A model generated the notes under the pieces. The model made no database searches. It saw only the letters and a program-made list of their open reading frames with translations, and was not told the origin of the DNA. A DNA stretch of 64,000 bases from DATAZK01 sp965199805. GTDB lineage: Bacteria > Actinomycetota > Actinomycetes > Frankiales > Frankiaceae. The position numbers and the translations under genes were made by a program. The stretch lies in the NCBI GenBank assembly GCA_965199805.1, contig CBDATO010000001.1, positions 124,001 to 188,000 on the forward strand. The letters run 5' to 3'. Below are positions 16,485 through 23,917 of this stretch, one piece after another. Within the stretch, counting starts at the first letter, position 1; each line of letters opens with the position of its first letter.

Positions 16485-17474
16485 GTGGCAGACCGGGTAC
16501 GCATCGGCATCCTGGGAGCGGCGAGCATCGTCGCGAACGCGTTGATCGCTCCCGCCCGTGAGGTCGGCGAGGCCGAGGTGGTGGCCGTCGCGGCGCGCGA
16601 CCCGGAGCGGGCCCGCACCTTCGCGGCCAAGCACGGCATCCCGCGTACGCACACCGGCTACGCCGAATTGCTCGCCGACCCCGAGATCGACGCGGTCTAT
16701 AACCCGCTGCCGAACGGCCTGCACGCCGAGTGGTCGCTGGCGGCCATCGCCGCCGGCAGGCACGTGCTGTGCGAGAAGCCGTTCGCCTCCAACGCCCGCG
16801 AGGCGCAGGAGGTCGCCGACGCCGGACAGCAGGCGGGCGTCGTCGTCATGGAGGCGTTCCACTACCGCTACCACCCGCTGGCCGCGCGGATGCAGGAGAT
16901 CGTCGCCGGCGGCGAGCTCGGCACCGTCCGCGAGATCCGTACCGCGATGTGCTTCCCGCTGCCGAAGTTCACCGACATCCGCTACAGCTACGCGCTCGGC
17001 GGCGGGGCCCTGATGGACGCCGGTTGCTACGCCCTGCACCTGCAGCGCCTGCTCGGCGCCGGCGAGCCGCGCGTGCTCAGCGCCTGGGCGAAGCTCCGGT
17101 CGCCGCAGGTCGATCGGGCCATGTCGGCACGCCTGGAGTTCGAGGACGGCGCCCGCGGCCGCCTCGAGTGCTCGATGTGGTCGCGTCGGGTGCTGGACCC
17201 GCGGGCGTCGGTCATCGGCGACCGCGGACGGATGCGGGTCTTCAACTACCTGGCGCCGCAACTCTTCCACCGGCTGAGCGTGACCGTCGACGGGAAGACG
17301 ACGCACGAGCGGGTGGACGGCGAGTCGTCGTACGTCGGCCAGCTGAGGGCCTTCACCGGCGCGGTGCTGCGCGGCGAACCCACCCTCACCCCCGCCTCGG
17401 ACGCGGTCGTCACGATGCGGCTGATCGACGAGATCTACACCGCGGCCGGGCTCAAGCCACGGGGGGAAGACTGA
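16485..17474 (+). CDS. Gfo/Idh/MocA family oxidoreductase
   Basis: 329 residues. The N-terminal Rossmann domain starts RIGILGAASIVANALI, followed by DAVYNPLPNGLHAEWSLAAIAAGRHVLCEKPFASN, where EKP carries the conserved Lys. The C-terminal part has FHYRYHPLAARMQEIV and GGGALMDAGCYALH, the expected catalytic His/Asp region. These enzymes oxidise or reduce sugars, inositols or trans-dihydrodiols with NAD(P). GTG 16485 is chosen because it places the Rossmann strand at the N-terminus; the open frame extends 150 bp upstream into the MBL gene end. Confidence 0.87.
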   Translation: MADRVRIGILGAASIVANALIAPAREVGEAEVVAVAARDPERARTFAAKHGIPRTHTGYAELLADPEIDAVYNPLPNGLHAEWSLAAIAAGRHVLCEKPFASNAREAQEVADAGQQAGVVVMEAFHYRYHPLAARMQEIVAGGELGTVREIRTAMCFPLPKFTDIRYSYALGGGALMDAGCYALHLQRLLGAGEPRVLSAWAKLRSPQVDRAMSARLEFEDGARGRLECSMWSRRVLDPRASVIGDRGRMRVFNYLAPQLFHRLSVTVDGKTTHERVDGESSYVGQLRAFTGAVLRGEPTLTPASDAVVTMRLIDEIYTAAGLKPRGED

Positions 17475-17495
17475 CGCGCGCAGACAACCGAACGG

Positions 17496-18161
17496 TCATA
17501 GCTGCAGCTGACCGGCCAGCACCGCTTGGTGGATGTCGGCCACCGACTCGTACACCTCGCGGGCGCCGGCCTCGAGCAGCTCGCTGCGGGTGACACCTCC
17601 GGTGAGCACGCCGACGCAGGCGACCCCGGCCCGCCCGGCCGCCTGCATGTCCCACACCGCGTCACCGACGAAAAGGGCCTGGCCCGCCGCGCACCCGGCG
17701 CGCTCGAGCGCGACGTGCACGATCCCGGGGTCGGGCTTGGCCTCCTCGACGTCGTCGGCGTCGGTCTTGGCGGAGATGGCGTCGTCGGCGTCGAGCACCC
17801 GGCGGAGCATGGTCAGCTCGTCGGGCGGGGCCGATGTCGCCAGCACCACGGTGATGCCCCGCTCGGACAGTGCGCCGAGCAGGTCACGGGCGCCGTCGAA
17901 CGGCCGCAGCAACTCCTCGCTCTCGCCGTAGGAGCGGGCGTGACCGTCCTTCGCCGCGTCACCGAGCTCGTCGGCTCGGTCATCCAGCAGGTCGGCGAGC
18001 AGCCGCGACGAGTCCATCCCGATGTCACGGTGGATGCGCCAGGCGTCGACCGGAGCACCGACCTCGGTGAAGGCCCGTACCCAAGCCGCGACGTGCAGGT
18101 AGTTGGAGTCGATCAGGGTGCCGTCGACGTCGAAGAGGACCGCGGCCGGCGCCTCGCTCAC
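17496..18161 (-). CDS. HAD family hydrolase (phosphatase)
   Basis: 221 residues. Motif I FDVDGTLIDS has the nucleophile Asp11 and acid Asp13; motif II is VLATSAPP; Lys lies in EEAKPDPGIVHVAL; motif IV is FVGDAVWDMQAAG. The cap is the small helical C1 type (subfamily I, phosphoglycolate-phosphatase/beta-phosphoglucomutase-like). Its GTG start overlaps the stop of the upstream iron enzyme gene (GTGA, 18158-18161), so the two are translationally coupled. Substrate unknown. Confidence 0.87.
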   Translation of the reverse strand: MSEAPAAVLFDVDGTLIDSNYLHVAAWVRAFTEVGAPVDAWRIHRDIGMDSSRLLADLLDDRADELGDAAKDGHARSYGESEELLRPFDGARDLLGALSERGITVVLATSAPPDELTMLRRVLDADDAISAKTDADDVEEAKPDPGIVHVALERAGCAAGQALFVGDAVWDMQAAGRAGVACVGVLTGGVTRSELLEAGAREVYESVADIHQAVLAGQLQL

Positions 18162-19117
18162 GCGGCCACGGTGACGACGGGGGTCTCGTCGAGCAGGTCG
18201 AACAGCGCCTTGTTGACCGCCCAGCGCCAGCGGGCACCACGCACCATGCGCGGCCGCCAGTCGGGACGCTCGTCCGCCAGCGGGGCGACGGCCTTGTCCA
18301 GCCAGTCCTTGCCGTGGATCGGGTCGACGTCGGCGTGCACCGCGTAGAACCGCTGCGCCGCCTCGGACACGCCGAGGCGCTCGAAGCCCTGGAGCACGAG
18401 CCGGCAGCGGGGGCCGGCCTGCAGCTCGATGAGCCCGAGCGCGCCGATCATCTCCGGCTGCAGCCAGCGGTTGGTGGCGAGCAACCCGCCGAGCGCCGAG
18501 CGCTCCAGGGCCGCCACCGGCAGGTCGGCGCGCGGCACCATCGGCACGTCCATCAGCTGGACCATGTGCTCGTAGAGATCGGTGTGGACCTCGGTGCCGT
18601 CGCCGTCACCCATCTCGTCCCAGTAGTTCTGCGCCAGCTCCTGCTTGGGCGAGCCGTGCAGACCCACCTGCGCCACCGCGACCAGGTCGTCGAAGCCGCC
18701 GTCGGGCCCACCCTCGACCGCGATGAAGCTGCGCAGCTCGTCGAGCGACGCAGTGCGTGCCACCCATTGGTAGACGCCCGGCAGCCGGTCCTTGGCCGCG
18801 AGTGACCGCATGGCCTGGACTGGGTCGACCGATCGGTCGTCGACGGAAGCGTCTGCGGCGGCGTCGAGCTCGGCCATCCACTCGTGCTCAAGGCGCAGCT
18901 TGACGGCGGCCACAGCCGGGTGGGAGATCCAGCGGGACTGGTCACCCGCACCGGCGCCGCTGGTGGGCGAGGCGGTGTGGAGGTCGTAAATGCGCAGCAG
19001 GGTGAGGAACCGGTCACGACGAGAGGTCGCCGGAACGGTCAGCGTGGGCCACGGCTCGTCGTCGAGGGAGAAAGGCGTCGCCAGCAATTGCTCGAGGCGA
19101 TCAATCAGCGGTGCCAT
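18158..19117 (-). CDS. Iron-containing redox enzyme, haem-oxygenase-like fold
   Basis: 319 residues, nearly all helical. The candidate iron ligands of the haem-oxygenase-like diiron oxidase group are visible: LEHEWMAE, then QNYWDEMGDGDGTEVHTDLYEHM near residue 160, and YAVHADVDPIHGKDW near residue 255 (His and Asp/His pair). Related enzymes carry out N-oxygenation, desaturation or C-C cleavage in natural-product pathways; the reaction here is unknown. ATG 19117 is chosen over the in-frame TTG just before it. Upstream lies a ten-codon reading frame whose TGA shares its A with this ATG. It is followed by the coupled HAD phosphatase. Confidence 0.75.
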   Translation of the reverse strand: MAPLIDRLEQLLATPFSLDDEPWPTLTVPATSRRDRFLTLLRIYDLHTASPTSGAGAGDQSRWISHPAVAAVKLRLEHEWMAELDAAADASVDDRSVDPVQAMRSLAAKDRLPGVYQWVARTASLDELRSFIAVEGGPDGGFDDLVAVAQVGLHGSPKQELAQNYWDEMGDGDGTEVHTDLYEHMVQLMDVPMVPRADLPVAALERSALGGLLATNRWLQPEMIGALGLIELQAGPRCRLVLQGFERLGVSEAAQRFYAVHADVDPIHGKDWLDKAVAPLADERPDWRPRMVRGARWRWAVNKALFDLLDETPVVTVAA

Positions 19118-19149
19118 CAACGCACCTGACTGCGGTCTTCGAACGTCAT
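19117..19149 (-). other. Possible ten-codon upstream reading frame
   Basis: ATG at 19149 reads ten codons to a TGA whose last base is the first base of the iron-enzyme ATG (TGATG). The surrounding 76 bp (19118-19193) is notably richer in A/T than the rest. It could couple translation or be chance. Confidence 0.2.
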
Positions 19150-19193
19150 GCAGATTTCCGTGCCCTCAAAGGCGAAACCAAAACGAAACAAAC

Positions 19194-20027
19194 TCAGACC
19201 GGTAGCGAAGAACCGTCCAACGCCTTCACGGTGAGACCCCAGTCACGGATCAGGTCGAGACTGACCGTGACGTGCCCGGTCGCGTCGGCCGGACAGTCGC
19301 ACAGCGCCAAGACGCCCTCGACCATCTCCTCCATCGACTCGATCTGGTCCGCCCGCAGGGTGCTGCCGACCAGCTCTGCGGCCCCTTCGCTGAGTACGGC
19401 GGCGCGCGGCTCCACGGTGTTGACCCGGATGCCCGTGCCGTGGAGCTCGGCGCCGAGACCGTTGGTGATGCGGTTGAGCGCGGCCTTCGACGCGCCGTAC
19501 ACCGTGATGGTCGAGCCCTGCGGGCCCAGGTCGTAGGGCGGGCCGACGGCCAGATTGGCGCTGGCGGACGAGACATTCACGATCCAGCCCTCCCCCGCCG
19601 CCTGCATGCCGGGGATGACCGCCTGCGCGAGATCCAGCGGGGCGTGCACGTTCGCCTCGAAGATGATGAGCCGGCGCTTGAGCTTGAAGCCGGCGAGCGG
19701 TGCGTACATGGCGGCGGCCGCGTTGTTGACCAGGATCTCGATGGGCCCGCCGAGCGCGGCCTCGGCCTCAGGCACGATGCGCGCCCGGTCGTCCGCGTCG
19801 GTGAGGTCGGCAACCACCGTGGCGACCTTGGTGCCGTAACCGGACAGCCGGGCCGCCGTCTCGTTGAGGCTGCCGGCCAGGTGGTCGTGCTTGTCCAGCG
19901 TGCGCGCCGTGATGACGACGTCGGCGCCTTCCGCGGCCAGCCGCTCGGCGATGCCGGCGCCGATGCCCCGGCTCGCTCCCGTGACGAGCGCGCGACGCCC
20001 CTGGAAACGCTTCGATCCTTCGGCCAC
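19194..20027 (-). CDS. SDR family oxidoreductase
   Basis: 277 residues. TGASRGIGAGIAERLA is the cofactor motif, ILVNNAAAAMY replaces the usual NNAG, Ser in VNVSSAS and the YGASKAAL catalytic segment are present. GTG 20027 is chosen because GAGGAG lies 8 nt upstream and the protein then begins just before QGRRALVTGAS; the frame is open 72 bp further. The stretch between Ser and Tyr is longer than usual (about 20 residues). Same direction as the iron enzyme and HAD genes with a 76-bp gap. Substrate unknown. Confidence 0.86.
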   Translation of the reverse strand: MAEGSKRFQGRRALVTGASRGIGAGIAERLAAEGADVVITARTLDKHDHLAGSLNETAARLSGYGTKVATVVADLTDADDRARIVPEAEAALGGPIEILVNNAAAAMYAPLAGFKLKRRLIIFEANVHAPLDLAQAVIPGMQAAGEGWIVNVSSASANLAVGPPYDLGPQGSTITVYGASKAALNRITNGLGAELHGTGIRVNTVEPRAAVLSEGAAELVGSTLRADQIESMEEMVEGVLALCDCPADATGHVTVSLDLIRDWGLTVKALDGSSLPV

Positions 20028-20126
20028 GGCGGCTTCTCCTCGGACGTTCGGTGCTACGGGGCAACGGCAAGTTATCGGGTGGTTGACCACGTCAAGCACC
20101 CGGGGTTGCCGCAGTCCGACGCAGCA

Positions 20127-20170
20127 GTGACACCGCCTGGCGTCGTCCGGGCCACGGGAAGCGGTGTCAC
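20127..20170 (-). terminator. Hairpin downstream of the two-component operon
   Basis: GTGACACCGC (20127-20136) and GCGGTGTCAC (20161-20170) are perfect 10-bp complements around a 24-nt loop. It lies 17 bp beyond the stop of the GerMN lipoprotein gene, so a terminator for that operon is likely; no T run follows. It could also be an operator for the SDR gene that starts at 20027. Confidence 0.5.
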
Positions 20171-20187
20171 GGGCAGCCGCGTCTGGC

Positions 20188-20748
20188 TCAGGCCGTCAGC
20201 AGGCTCGCGTAATCCGAGCGTCCGACCGGTCCTTCCGTCAGCGTGCCGTCGGCGCGGGGCACCTGCACCTGCTGGCCTTCCACCATCACCTGCATCCGGG
20301 CGATCCCGGGCCAGGTCGTCGCGGTGTAGACCAGCTGGGCGATGGCGTACGCCTGGTCGCCGGTGTCGATGCCGGTGAGCCCCTCGGACAGGTCGAGGTG
20401 GGCGGTGTCGCCCTGCACGGTCACGCCGCGCAGCAGCACGGTGCTCGGCAGCGCCGACCGCAGGCCGGAGCCGCTCTCGATCGGGGTCGGGCCGCTCAGC
20501 AGCGACTGCAGGATCCGCTGCAGGGTGGTCGGGTCGGCGATGAGCCGGCGGGCGGCGACGAGCGCGGCCCCGCGTACCAGGTAGATGTCGGTGACGTGCG
20601 CCGTCGGGCCGGTCGGCGCGGCGACGGTCGGCACCACCGAGTTGTCGAGCGCCTGCGGCGAGGACTGGGTGGTGACCCCGCACCCGGTGGCCAGCAGGGC
20701 GAGCACGGCGACGACCACGGTGACGAGTGCCGCCCGGGCGCGGGTCAC
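20188..20748 (-). CDS. GerMN-domain lipoprotein of a two-component operon
   Basis: 186 residues starting at GTG 20748. A hydrophobic signal ends in LLATGC, giving Cys23 as the lipidation site. The rest is a GerMN (sporulation and spore-germination/LpqB-like) domain: VTDIYLVRGAALVAARRLI, LLSGPTPIESGSGLRSALP, GDTAHLDLSEGL and AQLVYTATTWPGI. The GTG overlaps the histidine kinase stop (GTGA), so it is coupled to the kinase. The order regulator-kinase-lipoprotein recalls mtrA-mtrB-lpqB, but this lipoprotein is far shorter than LpqB and is only the GerMN part. It may tune the kinase at the membrane surface (inference). Confidence 0.8.
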   Translation of the reverse strand: MTRARAALVTVVVAVLALLATGCGVTTQSSPQALDNSVVPTVAAPTGPTAHVTDIYLVRGAALVAARRLIADPTTLQRILQSLLSGPTPIESGSGLRSALPSTVLLRGVTVQGDTAHLDLSEGLTGIDTGDQAYAIAQLVYTATTWPGIARMQVMVEGQQVQVPRADGTLTEGPVGRSDYASLLTA

Positions 20749-22202
20749 TGCGAGCCCCGGGCCGACGGCGTACGCGGCAGCGGCGGCCCCGCCTCCTCCC
20801 ACACCGGAAGGTGCACCGGCAGCCGCAGCACGAAGCGCGCTCCCCCGGACGGTGCCGCGGTGACGCTGATGCTGCCGCCGTGGGCGAGCACGTGCTGGCG
20901 TACGAGTGCGAGCCCGAGCCCGGCTCCCCCGCCGTCGCCGCGCCGCACGCCGCCGCTGACCCGGGCGAAGCGGTCGAAGATGCGGGTGCGGTCGGCCTCG
21001 GGCACCCCGGGCCCGTCGTCGTCGACGGTGAGGACGAGCTCGCCCGGGGTGGGTGCGTCGGGCTCCCGGACGCGCTCCAGGTGCAGGTCGACGCCGGTGG
21101 CCGCGTACCGGTCGGCGTTGTCCAGCAGGTTGGCCACCACTCGCTCGAGCCGCCGCTTGTCACCGCTGACGAGCGTCGCCATGGCGTCGGACTCGACCTG
21201 GATACGCACGGGGTGGCGCAGGGTCGCGAGCTTCTGGGCGTGCACGACGATGGTCGCGAAGCGCACCGGCTCCACGGCGAGGCCGCCGCCGGCGTCCATC
21301 CGGCTCATCTCCAGCAGGTCCTCGACCAGCACGCGGAAGTGGCGGATCTCGTCCGACAGCAGGTCGACCGCCGCCCCGTCACGCTCCGGCAGGTCGGCGC
21401 GGCGGCTCTCCAGCGCGCCGACCGCCGCCGACAGCACGGTGAGCGGCGAGCGCAGCTCGTGGCTGACGTCGGCGGTGAAGCGCCGCTCCCGCTCGATCCG
21501 CGCCTCCAGCGCCGTGGCCATGTCGTTGAAGGCCGCAGCGAGCTTGGCGAGCTCGGGGTCGGACGGGGACTCGATACGCGCCTGCAGCCGTCCGTCGGCG
21601 ATCTCGCGGCTGGTCTCCGCCACCCGGGTGAGCGGTTGGAGCAGGCGGCGGCTCGTCCACAGCCCGAGCCCGAGCCCGAACAGCGTCACCCCGGCGGCGA
21701 CCACGGCGAGCACCGTGCTGAGGGTGTGCAGGGTGTCGTCGAGCTCTTGCAGCGGGACGATCTCGTAGTACTGGGCGCCCTTGCCGTCCACCGGCAGGCC
21801 GAGCACGAGGACGGGTGCCCCGAGCAGCCGGATGCGCTGATGCACGCTCTTCCCGGACTCCACCATGGCCGTCATCTCGAGCGGGATGCCGCTCGGTCCG
21901 ACCCCGAGGGCCGAGGTGTACCACTGGCCGCGGTAGTGCAGCAGCGACTGCGTGTCGTTCGCGGTGCGCAGGCTGGTCAGCACGTCACCCGCCTGCGAAC
22001 CGGCCGTGCCCAGCGCCTCGTCGACGGTGTCGGCGTGCAGGGTCGCCTGTCGTTGAGCCGCGCGCTCCCGCTGGTTGAGCAGGTAGCCGCGGGTGACGAC
22101 GAACGTCACCGTGGCGAGCACGACCGACAGTGCGAGCGCCCCGACCCCGAAGGCGACGACCAGGCGCACCCGCAGGCTGGGCACCCGACGCACGAGCCTC
22201 AC
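20745..22202 (-). CDS. Sensor histidine kinase (HAMP, HisKA, HATPase)
   Basis: 485 residues. First membrane helix at about residues 12-36, an extracytoplasmic sensor of about 130 residues, second helix at about 165-188, then HAMP (SRRLLQPLTRVAETSREIADG). The phospho-acceptor His is in FTADVSHELRSPLT. The ATPase domain has N box LLDNADRYA, G1 VDDDGPGVP and G2 GGGAGLGLALVRQHVLAHGG. GTG start overlaps the stop of the response regulator gene by 4 bp, so it pairs with that regulator. The sensor domain has no recognisable name. Confidence 0.92.
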   Translation of the reverse strand: MRLVRRVPSLRVRLVVAFGVGALALSVVLATVTFVVTRGYLLNQRERAAQRQATLHADTVDEALGTAGSQAGDVLTSLRTANDTQSLLHYRGQWYTSALGVGPSGIPLEMTAMVESGKSVHQRIRLLGAPVLVLGLPVDGKGAQYYEIVPLQELDDTLHTLSTVLAVVAAGVTLFGLGLGLWTSRRLLQPLTRVAETSREIADGRLQARIESPSDPELAKLAAAFNDMATALEARIERERRFTADVSHELRSPLTVLSAAVGALESRRADLPERDGAAVDLLSDEIRHFRVLVEDLLEMSRMDAGGGLAVEPVRFATIVVHAQKLATLRHPVRIQVESDAMATLVSGDKRRLERVVANLLDNADRYAATGVDLHLERVREPDAPTPGELVLTVDDDGPGVPEADRTRIFDRFARVSGGVRRGDGGGAGLGLALVRQHVLAHGGSISVTAAPSGGARFVLRLPVHLPVWEEAGPPLPRTPSARGSQ

Positions 22203-22885
22203 GGCTGCAGCTTGTAGCCGAGACCGCGGACGGTGATCACGTGCCGGGGATGCGCGGGGTCGGTCTCGACCTTGGTACGCAGCCGCCGGATGTGGACGTC
22301 GACGATGCGGGCGTCACCGAGGTAGTCGTACTCCCAGACCTTCTCCAGCAGCAGCTCGCGGCTGAAGACCCGGCCGGGCGCCGCGGCCAGCTCGCAGAGC
22401 AGGCGGAACTCGGTCTTGGTGAGGTGGACGGGCTCGTCACGCAGCCGGACGACCCCGCCGGCCGGGAAGATCGACAGGTCGCCGAAGACGGTCGACTCGC
22501 TCTCGGCGGCGTTGCGTCCGCGCCGGCGCAGGGCGCGCAGCCGGGCGGTCAGCTCGGCGACGACGAACGGCTTGGTGACGTAATCGTCCGCGCCCGCCTC
22601 GAGCCCTGCGACCACGTCGGACGTGTCGCTGCGGGCGCTGACGATCACGATCGGCACGTCGCTGAGCTTGCGCAGCCGCCGGCAGCACTCGAAGCCGTCG
22701 ATGCCCGGGAGCATCAGATCGAGGATGATCACGTCGGGCGCCTCGACGACCACGTGGCCGAGCGCCGCCTCGCCGGACTCGGCGGCGAGCACCCGGTAGT
22801 TCTCGGCCTCCAGCGCGAGGGTGAGGGCCGCCCGGATGCGTTCGTCGTCCTCGACGACCAGCACCGTGCTCGACACGTCAGACAA
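22199..22885 (-). CDS. OmpR/PhoB family response regulator
   Basis: 228 residues. Receiver: VLVVEDDERIRAAL, phosphorylated Asp in VIILDLMLPGIDGFE, Thr/Ser in VIVSAR, Lys in DDYVTKPF. C-terminal winged helix: LTKTEFRLLCELAAAPGRVFSRELLLEKVW and the recognition segment DARIVDVHIRRLRTKVE. The first gene of the coupled regulator-kinase-lipoprotein operon. The start is TTG 22885, or GTG 22876 three codons on. Its target genes are unknown. Confidence 0.92.
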   Translation of the reverse strand: MSDVSSTVLVVEDDERIRAALTLALEAENYRVLAAESGEAALGHVVVEAPDVIILDLMLPGIDGFECCRRLRKLSDVPIVIVSARSDTSDVVAGLEAGADDYVTKPFVVAELTARLRALRRRGRNAAESESTVFGDLSIFPAGGVVRLRDEPVHLTKTEFRLLCELAAAPGRVFSRELLLEKVWEYDYLGDARIVDVHIRRLRTKVETDPAHPRHVITVRGLGYKLQP

Positions 22886-22953
22886 TGTTGCCGCACGCCA
22901 CGGGCACCGTCACGGCCGGGGCCCCCGCGGCGGGCTCGGCTGGAGCGCCCGCG

Positions 22954-23262
22954 TCACCGCCGGTCGAGGATGGCGAGCAGCGCCGAGCGGCTCGGCCCGG
23001 CGGCCGCGACGAAGCTGACGCCCTGGGGCAGGTCGGATGCCCGGCGGCAGCAGCGCGTCGCCGCGATCACCCCGGCCTGGGTGAATCCGTCGATCCGGCT
23101 GAGGTCGACCGTGATGCGCGAGCAGCCGGCCGCTTCCTCGGCCGCCTCGATCAGCAGCCGCCCGCTGTGCCCGTCGAGCGCCCCCTCCACGCGGATGGTG
23201 ACGTTGCCCTCCGGGCCCGGTTCGATCTGCACCCCGGCGGGGCAGTGCGTCGTGGCGACCAT
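22954..23262 (-). CDS. STAS domain protein with atypical phosphosite
   Basis: 102 residues of STAS fold: VTIRVEGALDGHSGRLLIEAAEEAA, then SRITVDLSRIDGFTQAGVIAAT. Anti-sigma antagonists normally have Asp-Ser-x-Gly at this loop, with the Ser phosphorylated by an RsbW-type kinase; here it is D-G-F-T-Q-A-G, so switching by phosphorylation may be lost or moved to Thr. It lies between the two-component operon and a divergent second STAS gene. ATG 23262 is the first start in frame. Confidence 0.7.
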   Translation of the reverse strand: MVATTHCPAGVQIEPGPEGNVTIRVEGALDGHSGRLLIEAAEEAAGCSRITVDLSRIDGFTQAGVIAATRCCRRASDLPQGVSFVAAAGPSRSALLAILDRR

Positions 23263-23339
23263 GGACTCCAGGATGGGCGCCGCCGCTGTCCGCGACCAGC
23301 GCTGGGCGATGACGTTTCGGTGTCGGTACTTGTCATGGA

Positions 23340-23353
23340 ACCGACATGTCGGT
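23340..23353. promoter_or_regulatory. 14-bp perfect palindrome between divergent STAS genes
   Basis: ACCGACATGTCGGT equals its own reverse complement. A further half site TGTCGGT lies at 23321-23327. It lies in the 258-bp intergenic region (23263-23520), 78 bp upstream of the leftward STAS start, and is a candidate operator for a dimeric regulator. The rest of this region holds no recognised gene. Confidence 0.5.
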
Positions 23354-23520
23354 GATCGGCTTCCGTCAAGGGCGTACGCAAGAGTCGAGCCATCGGCAGC
23401 ACGCCCCGTCTCCTCAGGTCACGGGCCGCAACGGGTCGCAGATCCGCGCACACCGCCGATACCAGCTCAGCATGTGACGCCGGTCGGCGCGCGTGTCCCG
23501 GGGAGTCGTCGGAGGTCGCA

Positions 23521-23889
23521 GTGGCACGCATGCACGGCAGCGGAGCTCGTACGCACGCGGCACTGCGCATGGCCGCCGCCGATCCGGCCGACGTCTTCGT
23601 CCTGACCCTTTCCGGCGACATCGACCTGCGCTCGGTCGCGGGACTGCGGGCCACCCTCTCCGCGGCTGCGGCCCGGCGCCCGGCGCGCATCGTCGTCGAT
23701 GTCGCCGACGTGACGTTCATGGACACCGCGGCGCTCCGCACGCTCATCGCCATCCGGCGCCGCTGCGTCGCCGGGGGCATCGGCTTCACGCTGCGCCGGC
23801 CGAGCCACGTCGTCGAGCAGCTCCTGACCGTCACGCGCCTGGCGACCGTCTTCGACGTCGAACGGCGGCCGTTGCTCGCCGCTGCGTGA
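23521..23889 (+). CDS. STAS domain protein (anti-sigma antagonist-like)
   Basis: 122 residues. The STAS core reads VFVLTLSGDIDLRSVAGLRATLSAA then RIVVDVADVTFMDTAALRTLIAIRRRC. The usual phospho-Ser is Thr here (D-T-A-A), and the following Gly is missing, so regulation may differ from classical SpoIIAA/RsbV. GTG 23521 has GGAGG 5 nt upstream (GGAGGTCGCAGTG). Divergent from the other STAS gene. Confidence 0.8.
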   Translation: MARMHGSGARTHAALRMAAADPADVFVLTLSGDIDLRSVAGLRATLSAAAARRPARIVVDVADVTFMDTAALRTLIAIRRRCVAGGIGFTLRRPSHVVEQLLTVTRLATVFDVERRPLLAAA

Positions 23890-23917
23890 GGCGCCCGGCC
23901 GTCAGCTCGTACGGCCG

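Noticed and set aside
13097..16654. Very long open frame of 1185 codons on the minus strand opposite ctpE and its neighbours
   Set aside because: It mirrors the codons of ctpE, the MBL hydrolase and the oxidoreductase; its product is Arg/Gly/His-rich with no motif. Long antisense frames are common at this GC content.
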